From NCBI RefSeq assembly GCF_029633865.1, contig NC_079219.1, positions 59,487,261-59,551,260 on the forward strand: 64,000 bases of DNA, in the 5' to 3' direction. The DNA comes from Lampris incognitus. Taxonomy: Eukaryota > Chordata > Actinopteri > Lampriformes > Lampridae. Below the pieces are notes generated by a model, which worked only from the letters and a program-made list of their open reading frames with translations, made no database searches and was not told where the DNA came from. Position numbers and translations under genes: made by a program. This document shows positions 1 to 10,800 of the stretch, piece after piece. Within the stretch, counting starts at the first letter, position 1, and the number at the start of each line of letters is the position of its first letter.

Positions 1-100
1 CTACACAGCCTACACTATCTACACAGTCTACACCATCTACACAGCGGGACTCCACAGTCTACACCATCTACAGACCAGGACTCTACGTTCCGTCTTCATG
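1..100. repeat. Short degenerate tandem repeat at left edge
   Basis: The first bases repeat words such as CTACACAG and CTACACCATCTACA with small variations. This is probably the tail of a tandem array that continues to the left of the window. Confidence 0.5.
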
Positions 101-149
101 TATGTGAAGAAGGAACGACCATCCCTGAACTGAAGAGTACATCTGTCAC

Positions 150-470
150 CATCTTGCAATGCTGTGATTGCAACTGTTCCCCAATCCTCTGTGAATCGTA
201 CACACGGCCATTGTGACTCTAATTAAAGGTCATGGCAATTTGCATATGGCACTGGTCGTTGGTTTGGGTGGTTATGCCACTGTATTGTTTAAAAGGGGGG
301 AGGAGGATACCTGCAGTCAGGTGAGACTGAAGAGGTCACTGAGATGAGTGATGAAAGGTTCTCCCACTGAACCTTGTGTCCAGAGGAACTGACTCAGCTT
401 TCTGTGATTTCCTTACCTGGGTTACTGAGCATGCATCCAGACATGCTGCATCATTATGAGCTGCAGACGG
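150..470. repeat. Dispersed repeat, unclassified
   Basis: The stretch near 400-450 (ACCTGGGTTACTGAGCATGC) recurs almost unchanged near 23464-23484. The stretch near 320-355 (GACTGAAGAGGTCACTGAGA) is echoed in reverse complement near 2105-2140. These shared blocks mark a dispersed multi-copy fish repeat. I cannot assign a family and see no coding frame in it. Confidence 0.45.
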
Positions 471-2040
471 CCTGTCATGCTGACTGCCTCTACCCATCCT
501 GTAGGGGGAGCCCCTCAACCCAGTGGAAATACCTCACTTCGATTACTTTTGTCCGGTATCTTATTCCATCGGTCACCACCCATGTAGTAGCTTGTGTCAA
601 TAGGTGGGGGTTGGAATAATGATGGCACATTAAATTGAGAGCTTTGCCCCACGGCATAGCTACTCCTTCACCACACCAGTCTTATACAGTGGCTGAGGAA
701 ATCTGAGGTATTTCTATCGGGCACTTTTTCACCTTGCACCATGGCAAATGAGGAACAGCCTTGAAAGGTGAAGTTCTCCAGCGCTTAGACAGTTACGTTG
801 GCGTCCTTGATGCAGCCCTTAGTGTTGGCAAGCTCATTCCTTCTCCGGGTAACGAGACCCTCAGGGAGTTTGATGTATATGGCCTTGGCAGCAGATGAAG
901 CTAATCATCCTGGGTCAGAGGAGTAATCTCTCTTCCACTCCCATCTCTTTCCTCTTCCACTGTTGCCCCCTCCCCCCCCCCCCGCTTTCCGTTTCTTCTC
1001 CTGCCTCTGACAGGTATATCCACGCCAACTCTCTCTTTCTTCCGCTTGACCTCTCCTTGACCTCCCTGCCCGAGCGGATCCGTTTTCCCTTCCCAAATCT
1101 CTCCCTTCCTCTGGTACCACTGTTGCCGCAGGTAGCTCGCTAGCCGGTGTTTTCCACTACTTGGCTACTGGCATGTCCTTCACCCACCACCGAGTCCCAG
1201 TCCCAGTCCCCCTTCCCCTGCCAGTGTTTCCAGAGTCCCAGTCCCAGTCCCCCTTCCCCTGCCACCGTTTCCAGACTCCCTCCATGCCGACCGCCTCGTC
1301 AGCTCTCAGTATCCTCTTTTCTTGTTTCTCACCTCGTGGTTTTTCAACACTCTGACCTGGGCGTCTGCTCGCGTGCCTCTCCTTCTGCATCCCCTGGTCC
1401 TCCATCCCTCTTACCCAACTGGATAAGCCGTTGATCAATCTAAACATCCCAGAAGGCTCTCTGGTTGTCGGGCGTGTCCATCAATCGCGAGAAGGAAATC
1501 AAAGCTGCTTCAAGGGGTATCGATTTGTGTACTGCTGAGGAACGCCACTCAACAAGTCAAAGTGCTCACAAAGGACAAAGACCTTTTGTCGAAATAGAGC
1601 ATTTCATCGTTTTCTCCATTCACTTCTGCCCCTCCCCTTCAGAGTCAGAATTAGAATCTTGAGAGGGTGGTCGTGTTTAGTGTTCATTTCAGATGTTTGA
1701 CTCTGTCTGTTATAAATATCTAGAAGTCCAAAACTTTCAGGTCATGGACTGAAGAACCTTTGTCTTTCACCCGAGCTGTTAACGTACCAATACTTTAGTC
1801 AGTGCCTGTGACAGCACAGACAAGGTTTCCAGTGTATCCTGTTATCCATTCACGTTATTTGTCAGAGTCCAGAAGTCCCTGTAGTGGTACCATGGAAGAC
1901 AACCTTCAGAGCCCCCTTCTCTCACTTGTTTGCTATGGAGACCACCTCACCTGGTCTTATCTCTAACAAACATAGGCTCCGTTTATTGTTATCTTGTCAA
2001 ACCTGCCAGTCATCTATGGCACATCTTAACAGCAGGTAAG
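471..2040. other. No gene recognised; one local 41-bp duplication
   Basis: No splice-flanked coding exon was found here. A 41-bp unit containing CAGTCCCAGTCCCCCTTCCC is present twice in tandem at 1192-1232 and 1233-1273. Around 720-900 a plus-strand stretch reads as protein-like text but has no recognisable domain, so it was not called. Confidence 0.4.
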
Positions 2041-2049
2041 AAAATCACA

Positions 2050-2215
2050 GAAAGGGGACTCGGCTCATCTGGACGCCACGTTTATTGAGAGAGAAACGCT
2101 TCACCCCTCATCTAAGTGCCCTCTTCAGTCTCCGCTGACTGTTTGCAGGGAGTGATGAAGCATCGCTCTCTCCATAAACGTGGTGTGCAGATGACCTGAT
2201 TCAACTTTCTATGAA
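2050..2215. repeat. Dispersed repeat, second copy in inverse orientation
   Basis: CATCTAAGTGCCCTCTTCAG and its surroundings read as the reverse complement of the repeat block near 310-360. Together with the copy at 23400-23505 this gives three members in the window. Confidence 0.4.
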
Positions 2216-3381
2216 CATCTTAACAGCGTTTTTCTACTTTGAATATCTACTGTCTGCACACTGTAGCTTTACTGAACCCACACACACACACATTCACACC
2301 CAGGGACAATGTAGTACAGCCTGTTTACCTGACCTACATGTCTTTGGACTACATGTCATATTCCTGTACTGAGTTCTGAAATTCACCAGATTCAAATTGA
2401 AAATTGCAAAGCCTTGATTTTTCACGTTCTGCGGACCTAGTTACTGCTTAGGTATGTAGTTTCACCTTGACAGGGTCATCAGAAAGTGTGCAAAGCTGGA
2501 GGTTTGGGCCTGCCTTTGGTTAGGCTGTTCCTTCCCATTATGAGAACTGGAGCATCTAACGATACTGGCTGCCTTCCTCGTCATTCCTCCAGTCAAGTTA
2601 CTCCTTCAACGATCTAATCAACGTGAAATAAATAAATGCAGCAAAGTAAACACAATTATTTCCAGGACTTTTTTCCCCATTTAAAAATCTTTATTCCATT
2701 CTGGAACAATATTACAATCAAAGATAAATTGTACAATATTATAAAGTAATACGGCTTTCACTTTTTGCAAATATCATGGTGTTAGAAATAGTAGTTTTTG
2801 TGTTCATTTTACCACAATAGAAAACCAATCAATCAAATCTTACTTTATTCAGACGCATAGGTAGGTAGGTCCATATTAAAGAGGAAAATACAACACAGGA
2901 CAACAACACAAAAATATAGCTAACAGCAGTTCACAGGTCCACAATGATTAAAACCTATGCAGACCTTTGTTCCAGTTTCCAGAAACAAGAGGAGTATCTT
3001 GTGTCACTTTGTGTCGGCTCCGTTAAGAGCGTTATAATTACATTCTTAGAATCAGTTAATCGACACATAAATTTATACAAAAAATTCCTCAGCACAGCAT
3101 GAAAAGTGGGAACATTACTAGTCACAAACACACGACTTGCACTTTTCCATCTTGGAAGCTTGAGCAAGAAGCTGAATGCATCGTTACATACGCTACCTGC
3201 AGCTTTTTCATTTCTGCTTTGCCATAACTGGACCACAGGAGGGCAGTAGAGAGTGGAGTACAGGAGGCCCCAAAAGAGCAGTTTTAACATCATCTGTACA
3301 CATGTGACACTGGTGTGCCAGCGTACTGGCTTGTGCACACAGTGTACAACACTGGCGCTGCACAGCGTCGTCGTCACGTAT
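2216..3381. other. No gene recognised; one SINE-B scrap
   Basis: 2280-2350 carries a CA run followed by the ACCTACATGTCTTTGGA block typical of the SINE-B family annotated at 7098-7475, in partial form. The rest is AT-rich unique-looking sequence without a supportable exon. Confidence 0.35.
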
Positions 3382-4893
3382 ATCATTCCTGATGGTGTGA
3401 CCCACATACCTGATGGTGTGACCCACATATCTGATGATGTGACCCACATACCTGATGGTGTGACCCACATACCCGATGGTGTGACCCACATATCTGATGG
3501 TGTGACCCACATACCCGATGATGTGACCCACATACCTGATGGTGTGACCCACATACCCGATGATGTGACCCACATACCCGATGATGTGACCCACATACCC
3601 GATGATGTGACCCACATACCTGATGGTGTGACCCACATATCTGATGGTGTGACCCACATACCCGATGATGTGACCCACATACCTGATGGTGTGACCCACA
3701 TACCTGATGGTGTGACCCACATATCTGATGGTGTGACCCACATACCTGATGATTTGACCCACATATCTGATGGTGTGACCCACATACCTGATGGTGTGAC
3801 CCCACATACCTGATGGTGTGACCCACATATCTGATGATGTGACCCACATACCTGATGGTGTGACCCACATATCTGATGGTGTGACCCACATACCTGATGG
3901 TGTGACCCACATATCTGATGGTGTGACCCACATACCTGATGGTGTGACCCGCATATCTGATGGTGTGACCCGCATACCTGATGATGTGACCCGCATACCT
4001 GATGGTGTGACCCGCATACCTGATGATGTGACCCGCATATCTGATGATGTGACCCGCATATCTGATGGTGTGACCCGCATACCTGATGATGTGACCCGCA
4101 TATCTGATGATGTGACCCGCATATCTGATGGTGTGACCCGCATACCTGACGGTGTGACCCACATACCTGACGATGTGACCCACATACCTGACGGTGTGAC
4201 CCACATATCTGACGATGTGACCCACATACCTGCTGATGATGTGACCCACATACCTGCTGATGATGTGACCCACATACCTGACGGTGTGACCCACATACCT
4301 GACGGTGTGACCCACATACCTGACGATGTGACCCACATACCTGCTGATGATATGACCCACATACCTGACGATGTGACCCACATACCTGACGGTGTGACCC
4401 GCATACATGACGATGTGACCCACATACCTGACGGTGTGACCCACATATCTGACGATGTGACCCACATACCTGCTGATGATGTGACCCACATACCTGATGA
4501 TGTGACCCACATACCTGCTGATGATGTGACCCACATACCTGACGGTGTGACCCACATACCTGACGGTGTGACCCACATACCTGATGGTGTGACCCACATA
4601 CCTGATGGTGTGACCCGCATACCTGATGATGTGACCCGCATACCTGATGGTGTGACCCGCATACCTGATGATGTGACCCACATACCTGCTGATGATGTGA
4701 CCCACATACCTGCTGATGATGTGACCCACATATCTGACGATGTGACCCACATATCTGACGATGTGACCCACATACCTGATGATGTGACCCACATACCTGC
4801 TGATGATGTGACCCACATACCTGACGGTGTGACCCACATACCTGATGGTGTGACCCACATACCTGATGTGACCCACATACCTGATGGTGTGAC
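3382..4893. repeat. 21-bp minisatellite (VNTR), about 70 copies
   Basis: The unit GTGACCCACATACCTGATGGT (written over 21 bases) repeats for 1.5 kb. Variants cluster in blocks. CACAT becomes CGCAT from about 3949 to 4140 and again near 4613-4670. GATGGT, GATGAT and GACGGT alternate, and 24-bp units with an extra GCTGAT/GAT triplet appear from about 4225. One unit near 3790 is a base longer and one near 4865 is shorter. Because 21 is a multiple of three, several frames on both strands stay open for hundreds of codons. These are periodic by-products and not genes. Confidence 0.95.
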
Positions 4894-4999
4894 CCACCCC
4901 CCGCCCCCCCATACACTCCTTCCACTTTCAGAAATGTAACTCGAAAATGTAAAGAAAAACAAACAGCAAGTTACGCAGATTATCCCCGTGAACACGAAG

Positions 5000-5850
5000 A
5001 AAAGGGGTGAAACGACGACGACATGCCTTTTGGTCAGAGACCGGCTTTAATTGATCCCGCGCTTGACCCGTCCCCAGGGAGCTGCACCGGAAGGGGAAGT
5101 CGATGGGGCGGGATTTCGCCGGAGCCGGAGGAAGCTCAGCTAAGCGGGTTTGCCGTTGTTTTATTCGTGTTTGGGTGGACATTTGGAAACGCGACAACTC
5201 GCGTTATATTGTCAGAACAACGGGGAAAAATACCAAGGTAGGGTTAATTCGCCGCAATGCCGGCAAATGTTAACTTGTGGGCGCTTGCTAAGGGCTACCT
5301 TTTAGTCGAGCGGCTAACGCTAGCTAGCGGACGGCTAGCTAGCGTTAGCCGCTCGCTAGCTAGCGGACGTTAAGTTGTCGTTGCGCCCTGCCGGAGTAAC
5401 CCGTGCTACAGCGCAACTGGCGTCCATTTGCGGCCGTCGGTTGATTTCGCAACCCTGGGAACGTGTTGGATCGTGTAGTTTCGTGGCGTTGGGTGGAGCG
5501 TCGACGAGAAGCTTTGCTCTCGGCAAGCTGTGTTGTTGTGAGGCGTCTGCCAGCCTGCTTCTCGCCAGTGTTGTTAGCCCACAGCGGGCTTAGCTTAGCC
5601 TAGCCTAGCTTAGCTTAGCTCTCGGCTCACTTTTGTTATGTGGCTTTCCTCGCGTTCGGTCCGTGGTGTTGACAGCTAGTTGGCCAGCCACCGTTAACGG
5701 AAAAGCCACAACCCGCCTGCCCGTCCGGGTTTCGGTCGAGTCCGGCCCGGACTGCCCGCCCAGCACACGCTGGCCCGAGGCAGAGCTGCGGCTTGCTTTA
5801 CTGGGGTTCTGTACACGGTCGGGTCTAGTGAACGAGAGAAGTACCGCCGC
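5000..5850 (+). promoter_or_regulatory. phc1: CpG-rich region, probable phc1 promoter and 5' non-coding exon
   Basis: This GC- and CpG-rich block lies upstream of the first phc1 coding exon in a locally AT-rich landscape. A plausible donor (ACCAAG followed by GTAGGG near 5240) could end a non-coding first exon, which would join the acceptor at 7669/7670 ahead of the start codon. The transcription start cannot be placed from sequence alone. The block also holds the inverted repeat at 5308-5354. Confidence 0.5.
5308..5354. repeat. Perfect 21-bp inverted repeat with 5-bp loop
   Basis: The left arm 5308-5328 (ending GCTAGCTAGC) and right arm 5334-5354 (starting GCTAGCTAGC) are exact reverse complements around the spacer GGACG. 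The core is followed at 5355-5368 by another CTAGCTAGCGG copy. It could extrude as a cruciform in DNA or fold in RNA. Confidence 0.9.
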
Positions 5851-6119
5851 TTTCCTCCTCGGTTTGATTAAAACAACGCTCCTGCAAAACAATGCTATTT
5901 CTTTCCGACCCCCCTGAATGTGGCACCAGATCAACATTTTGTCATGTTCCAGTTCGTATTGGTCTCCCCTGTCGTGTTTGTTTTTGTGTTAAGGCATTTG
6001 TTGCACATGGTCTTAACTTGTTAGGTAGGGGTGTTAATAGACTTCCGAGACCGCCAGATAAGTGCTCTCTCTCCCCTGTGACTTGTCATATCTGATGTGT
6101 TGATTCTCTAGACGGAGGC

Positions 6120-6373
6120 TTCTAGAACAGTGTTTCTCAACCCAGTCCTCAAGGAACCCCTATCCTGCAGATTGTAACCCTGCATAGGTAGCCATGCTTG
6201 TACTTACTCGACCAATCATCTCGCAGCACTTAATTATGCAAGGTGTGCAACATCTGACAAAATTCACTGCTGATTGGTTGAATAACGACAAACAGGTACC
6301 TATTCAGGGTTGCAAAGAAAATATGCAGGATAGGGGTTCCTTGAGGACTGGGTTGAGAAACACTGTTCTAGAA
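6120..6373. mobile_element. hAT-type MITE with palindromic 8-bp target duplication
   Basis: The element runs 6128-6365. It starts CAGTGTTTCTCAACCCAGTC and ends with the reverse complement, GGGTTGAGAAACACTG. Inverted arms of about 60-70 bp surround a short centre with no coding capacity. The flanks at 6120-6127 and 6366-6373 are both TTCTAGAA, the 8-bp duplication expected of hAT elements. It must have been moved by a hAT transposase encoded elsewhere. Confidence 0.9.
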
Positions 6374-6617
6374 GGTTTTTTAACCCTAACGGATCTCATT
6401 GAAGCCATGCTGTCACTAGTGTGCCTTAGTAAGGCACTGCTGAACGTATTTTCCGTGCATTCCCCCATTACCAGAGATCCTCAACGCTGCTGCTTCTCAA
6501 CATGGAGTGTTTGCACTTTAGACAACAGGTGTATGTAATATAAACTACTTGGGGGGGGAGGTAGAAACATAGCAGAACTGGATGGTCTTGAGAACTGGTG
6601 ATGAGAACCTTTGATTT

Positions 6618-6753
6618 ATCCGTCCATCCATTATCCAAACCGCTTATCCTGCTGTCAGGTTCACGGGGATGCTGGAGCCTATCCCAGCAGTCATTGGGGT
6701 CATTGGGCGGCAGGCAGGGAGACACCCTGGACAGGCCGCCAGGCCATCACAGG

Positions 6754-6803
<50 letters not shown>

Positions 6804-6810
6804 GGACAAT
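6618..6810 (-). mobile_element. SINE-B family, partial copy
   Basis: On the minus strand this matches the 3' half of the 7098-7475 element: GGATAAGCGGTTTGGATAAT tail, TGGCCTGTCCAGGGTGTCTC block and a CA expansion at about 6760-6799. Confidence 0.75.
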
Positions 6811-6892
6811 TTAGTATGGCCGATTCACCAATTCAGATATATACCTATGTATAAATATGTACATGCACACATCCAAAGAAACGCACATGCTC

Positions 6893-6894
<2 letters not shown>

Positions 6895-6960
<66 letters not shown>
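6895..6960. repeat. (CT)n microsatellite, 66 bp
   Basis: Uninterrupted TC dinucleotides in the first large phc1 intron. Confidence 0.97.
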
Positions 6961-6965
<5 letters not shown>

Positions 6966-7097
6966 CCTCTGGCCCAAATAGTACTAACAGTGTTACTTTT
7001 TGCAGTTCTAAAAAAATGTGTTGCTTATAATAATGATTCATATCCCAATATTATTTCTCTTTGAGAGAAATACATTGCTATGGATCTCAATAATATG

Positions 7098-7475
7098 TTG
7101 GCAGCACGGTGGCGCAGTGGTTAGCGTGGTCACCTCACAGCAAGAAGGTGCTGGGTTTGAACCCCGGGTTTGTTCAACCTTGGGGGTCGTCCCAGGTCAT
7201 CCTAGGTGTGGAGTTTGCATGTTCTCCCCGTGTCTGCATGAGTTTCCTCCGGGTGCTCCGGTTTCCTCCCACAGCCCAAAGACATGTAGGTCAGGTGAAT
7301 CAGCCATACTAAATTGTCCCTAGGTGTGAATGTGTCCCTGTGATGGATTGGCAGCCTGTCCAGGGTGTCTACCCGCCTGCCGCCCAATGGCTGCTGGGAT
7401 AGGCTCCAGCATCCCCGCGACCCTAATTAGGATAAGCAGCTTGGGTAATGGATGGATGGATGGATCTCATTACAT
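7098..7475 (+). mobile_element. SINE-B family (tRNA-like head, TGGA tail), near full length
   Basis: The head GCACGGTGGCGCAGTGGTTA resembles a tRNA-type A box, and GGGTTTGAACCCC near 7152 resembles a B box. The body includes GGAGTTTGCATGTTCTCCCC, and the 3' end is a TGGATGGATGGA run. Partial relatives in this window lie at 6618, 8990, 17460, 21960, 25165, 50390, 58350 and 61085. Confidence 0.75.
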
Positions 7476-7682
7476 TTAATTTGTTACAAACTCAATCCTT
7501 TTACTTATTAAGCTCAATATAAAAACGTTGTGTTGACGGCGTGATTTCATCACAATTTCTTTGATAATAAATAACCATGTCTCCATTTTTAGTTTTTTTT
7601 TTTTTTTTTTTTTGGTAACTGGCTGTTATAAAAATTCCTTGACTGTGTTGCACTTCCCCTGTGCAACAGGCCCCTTAAAGGC

Positions 7683-7802
7683 ATGGATGCAAGTGAAGAT
7701 CAGAACACAGGCTCCACCAATGGAACTGCTCAGACCACTGGAAACTCCCGCCCACCTCAGATCGCCCACATGTCTCTCTATGAGAGACAAGCTGTGCAGG
7801 TT

Positions 7803-7837
<35 letters not shown>

Positions 7838-10800
7838 ACATTGAAATGTATTGAGTTTATAAGGAGACTACCTTTTCAAGACTGAAAAACAAAAATCTCA
7901 GCTGAACTTACTGAGTTTTTCTACATTGGTACATTGTGCATTGAAGACTTTTTGATGAGTGCTTTAAGGACCCATTTTTTGGATGTGTTTTTATGTTTAG
8001 GCCCTCCAAGCACTGCAAAGACAGCCTAATGCAGCTCAGTATTTTCAGCAGCTCATGCTGCAGCAGCAGATCAGCCATGCCCAACTCCACAACTTGGCTG
8101 CTGTCCAACAGGTAATCACAACTGGGACAACAAAACCAGTTTTCATGTTGTACATAAACATTAACAAGAATATGCAACACACTCCTCTGTTATTATTTTC
8201 CACCAGGCCACACTTGCAGCTAGTCGTCAGTCCAGTTCTCCGAGTAACAGTGTGTCTCAAGCCACCACCACTGTAAGTTTTACTGCTGGTCATTGTCTTA
8301 AAAAACTTCCCAGTCACATAGTGATATACATTTAGTAAAATTAGCAGCTTTGATCAAAATGTAAATTGCTGTTCCTTACAGGTTAACCTAAGCACCACCA
8401 CTGGAGGAGGGACCATGACGAATCCCCGCCCCCTTGGCCCTGCCACTTCTGCAGCAACGACAGCTGTCAACCAATCAGTGTTGCTGGGTGGGAACTCGGC
8501 AGGACAGGGGCAGATGTATCTTAGGGTGAGTCAGAAATCATGTATAGTAGTCGTTCTTAAGTGATTCACCTTGAATTTCGCTGACGTGATGTACCAACAA
8601 CAGTTTTGAAAATTCACCGCAGTTTAAGTCTGTGTAAGGTCAAAACTAAAGATTTAAATTTCAGGCATTGCTCAAAAAAATGATAATGAGGAAATTATAA
8701 TAACAAGATTAATACAGATGACAGGCATTCAAATGACTAATCCAAACAATGTTCCCTACTTTTGAATAATACATGCAACATAGTTGCTTAGATTTAGTCA
8801 AATTAAATTAGTGTAGCCAAAATGAGATTTCATTAATGGTATTCAAAATAATATAAGTAATTCTAGGGTCTTATAAATAGACAGTCATTACAAGCAATGT
8901 CCCTGCTGGACACCCTCAAAGCTCTTCCCACACCCTGTAAGATGGGCTCAAGCCAGTTATTGACACTTAACAAATATAGGTGCTATCTAGTGGTGCTGTC
9001 TGGTGGCCTGTCCAGGGTGTCTCCCCACCTGCCACGCAGTGACTGCTGGGATAGGCTCTAGCATCCCCGCGACCCTGAGAGCAGGTGGATGGATGGATGG
9101 ATGGAAGGTGCTGTCTAGGCAAATATTTGAATGGCTGCCTACTCTGTGTGTAGTCATTACAGACTGCCACAAAAAAATTACAATAAGCCATCTTAAAGTT
9201 CTTGGTACCACAACCTATTTTGACATGATTACAATTAAAGTTATATTCACACACAATACAGTAGAAATGGAGAAAATAATGAAGAAAAAAGATGCAGAAG
9301 AAAAGACGGTACAACAAGGTCCCAGCATCAAGTCTGGTATCACTGTGTACCTGTATACCTACACCTGTGTATTATGCACATGTATGAGTTGTGTGTAAAC
9401 GAGCACCAGTCGCTGCTTAATAGTTACGTCAGGCGGTAGCCTATACACACACACTGTGTGTGTGTGCGCATGCGCGCGCGCCTGTCTGTCAGTGGCTATT
9501 CTCGCAATCTACTGGACGTATCAGCCTAAAATGTTTTGTGCAGTTATGAATGTATGATGAAGAACCTCTTGTGATTGCAATGATTAAAAACCTTCTAAAA
9601 ACGTTTGTTCTCCTCGTTCACTCTCTGGCCTGCTCGACCAGCGCCGCTGCCGCTGTCCGGCCCTGCACGCTGAGTCAACATGCGCATGCGTGACATGTCT
9701 TTGGTTGAGTCAGATCGGGCGGTTACAGTGTCAAAACATTGTGTTTGCGTATGAGTCTTCAGGAATCAGGACCACTTTGAAATGAAATGACAAATAAAGT
9801 CCGTTTCCCCAGCCCGCACCAGTGCAACACAAAGACAAAAACACATCCAAAAACCACAAGAACTACAAGAACACACACATCCAGACTAAACAAAAAAATC
9901 ACTGTCCAAGGGAACAAACGCCAGCCAGGATGACTGTCGGAACCGCCGGTCTGCGTGGGCTAGCAGTTAGCTTAACCCGCCCCACTTCCGCGTCCTGTCA
10001 GACCGCCCTCAGTGTTTCCTCCTCGGGCACAGCTCCAGGTCTTGAGTCTTGAAAGTAAAGCAATTGATCATATTTTGCAAGCCAGCAAAAGCATGCGGAA
10101 GTGTCCATCTCCAATGTTAAAGCTCTGCTATAAAAATACAATTTCAACAGTGGGATTAATCACAGTCACAGCTGGAAATCATCAGTAACTGCAATAACAC
10201 ATTTCCCATGGCTGATCTGTTTTTTCTTATCGTTGTTTTGTGACTGAAAGTCAATCAGCTGAGCAGCCAGTCTTCATGATTTATTTGATATCATGAAAAC
10301 CATGACGATTAAACACATTTGAAGTATTTCAATGAGGGCTTTTGAGGTTTGATAGCCTGATCTCTGTCATTTCATGCCCGACTTGGCCGCTTTCGTGCGA
10401 GGGTCCACCAAGGAGGCTGCGCATCCACAGACTGACAGGCAAAACATTTTTATTGGGTAGATTCTTTTAGCCTGAGCGCTGCATATTAAAAACCTTTTTT
10501 TTTCATATTTCCAGTTGAATCGACTTGGGCGCTGTGCAAAAGTGTTATAATGGCAGGAAAAACACTGGTTTTTCTTTCCGTGTGTGCGTGTAGTTGGTTC
10601 CCTTCTCCCAGTAGGTGAAAAATGGTGGTTTGTCGCCAAGTCCAACTACTGCAGAAGGGGAGATGTGTATGCCTGGCGGAGATCTGCACTCTACTGAGTG
10701 CACTCCTCCAGTTGAGCCATTTTCACTTTGTGGCTTTCATAAACCCAATATATAACAAGAATTATTCACTGAAATACATGCTGTTTGACAAAGACTCACC

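Noticed and set aside
720-900. Protein-like plus-strand stretch (EVLQRLDSYVGVLDAALSVG)
   Set aside because: It is short, without a start, splice sites or known family; possibly an old element fragment.
3382-4893. CRISPR-like array
   Set aside because: There are no unique spacers between units; the repeats are head to tail in a eukaryotic genome.
2955-4995. Very long open frames on both strands (up to 656 codons) over the 21-bp array
   Set aside because: They follow from a repeat period divisible by three without stops. All frames show the same monotonous heptads, and the flanking parts have no domain or splice context.
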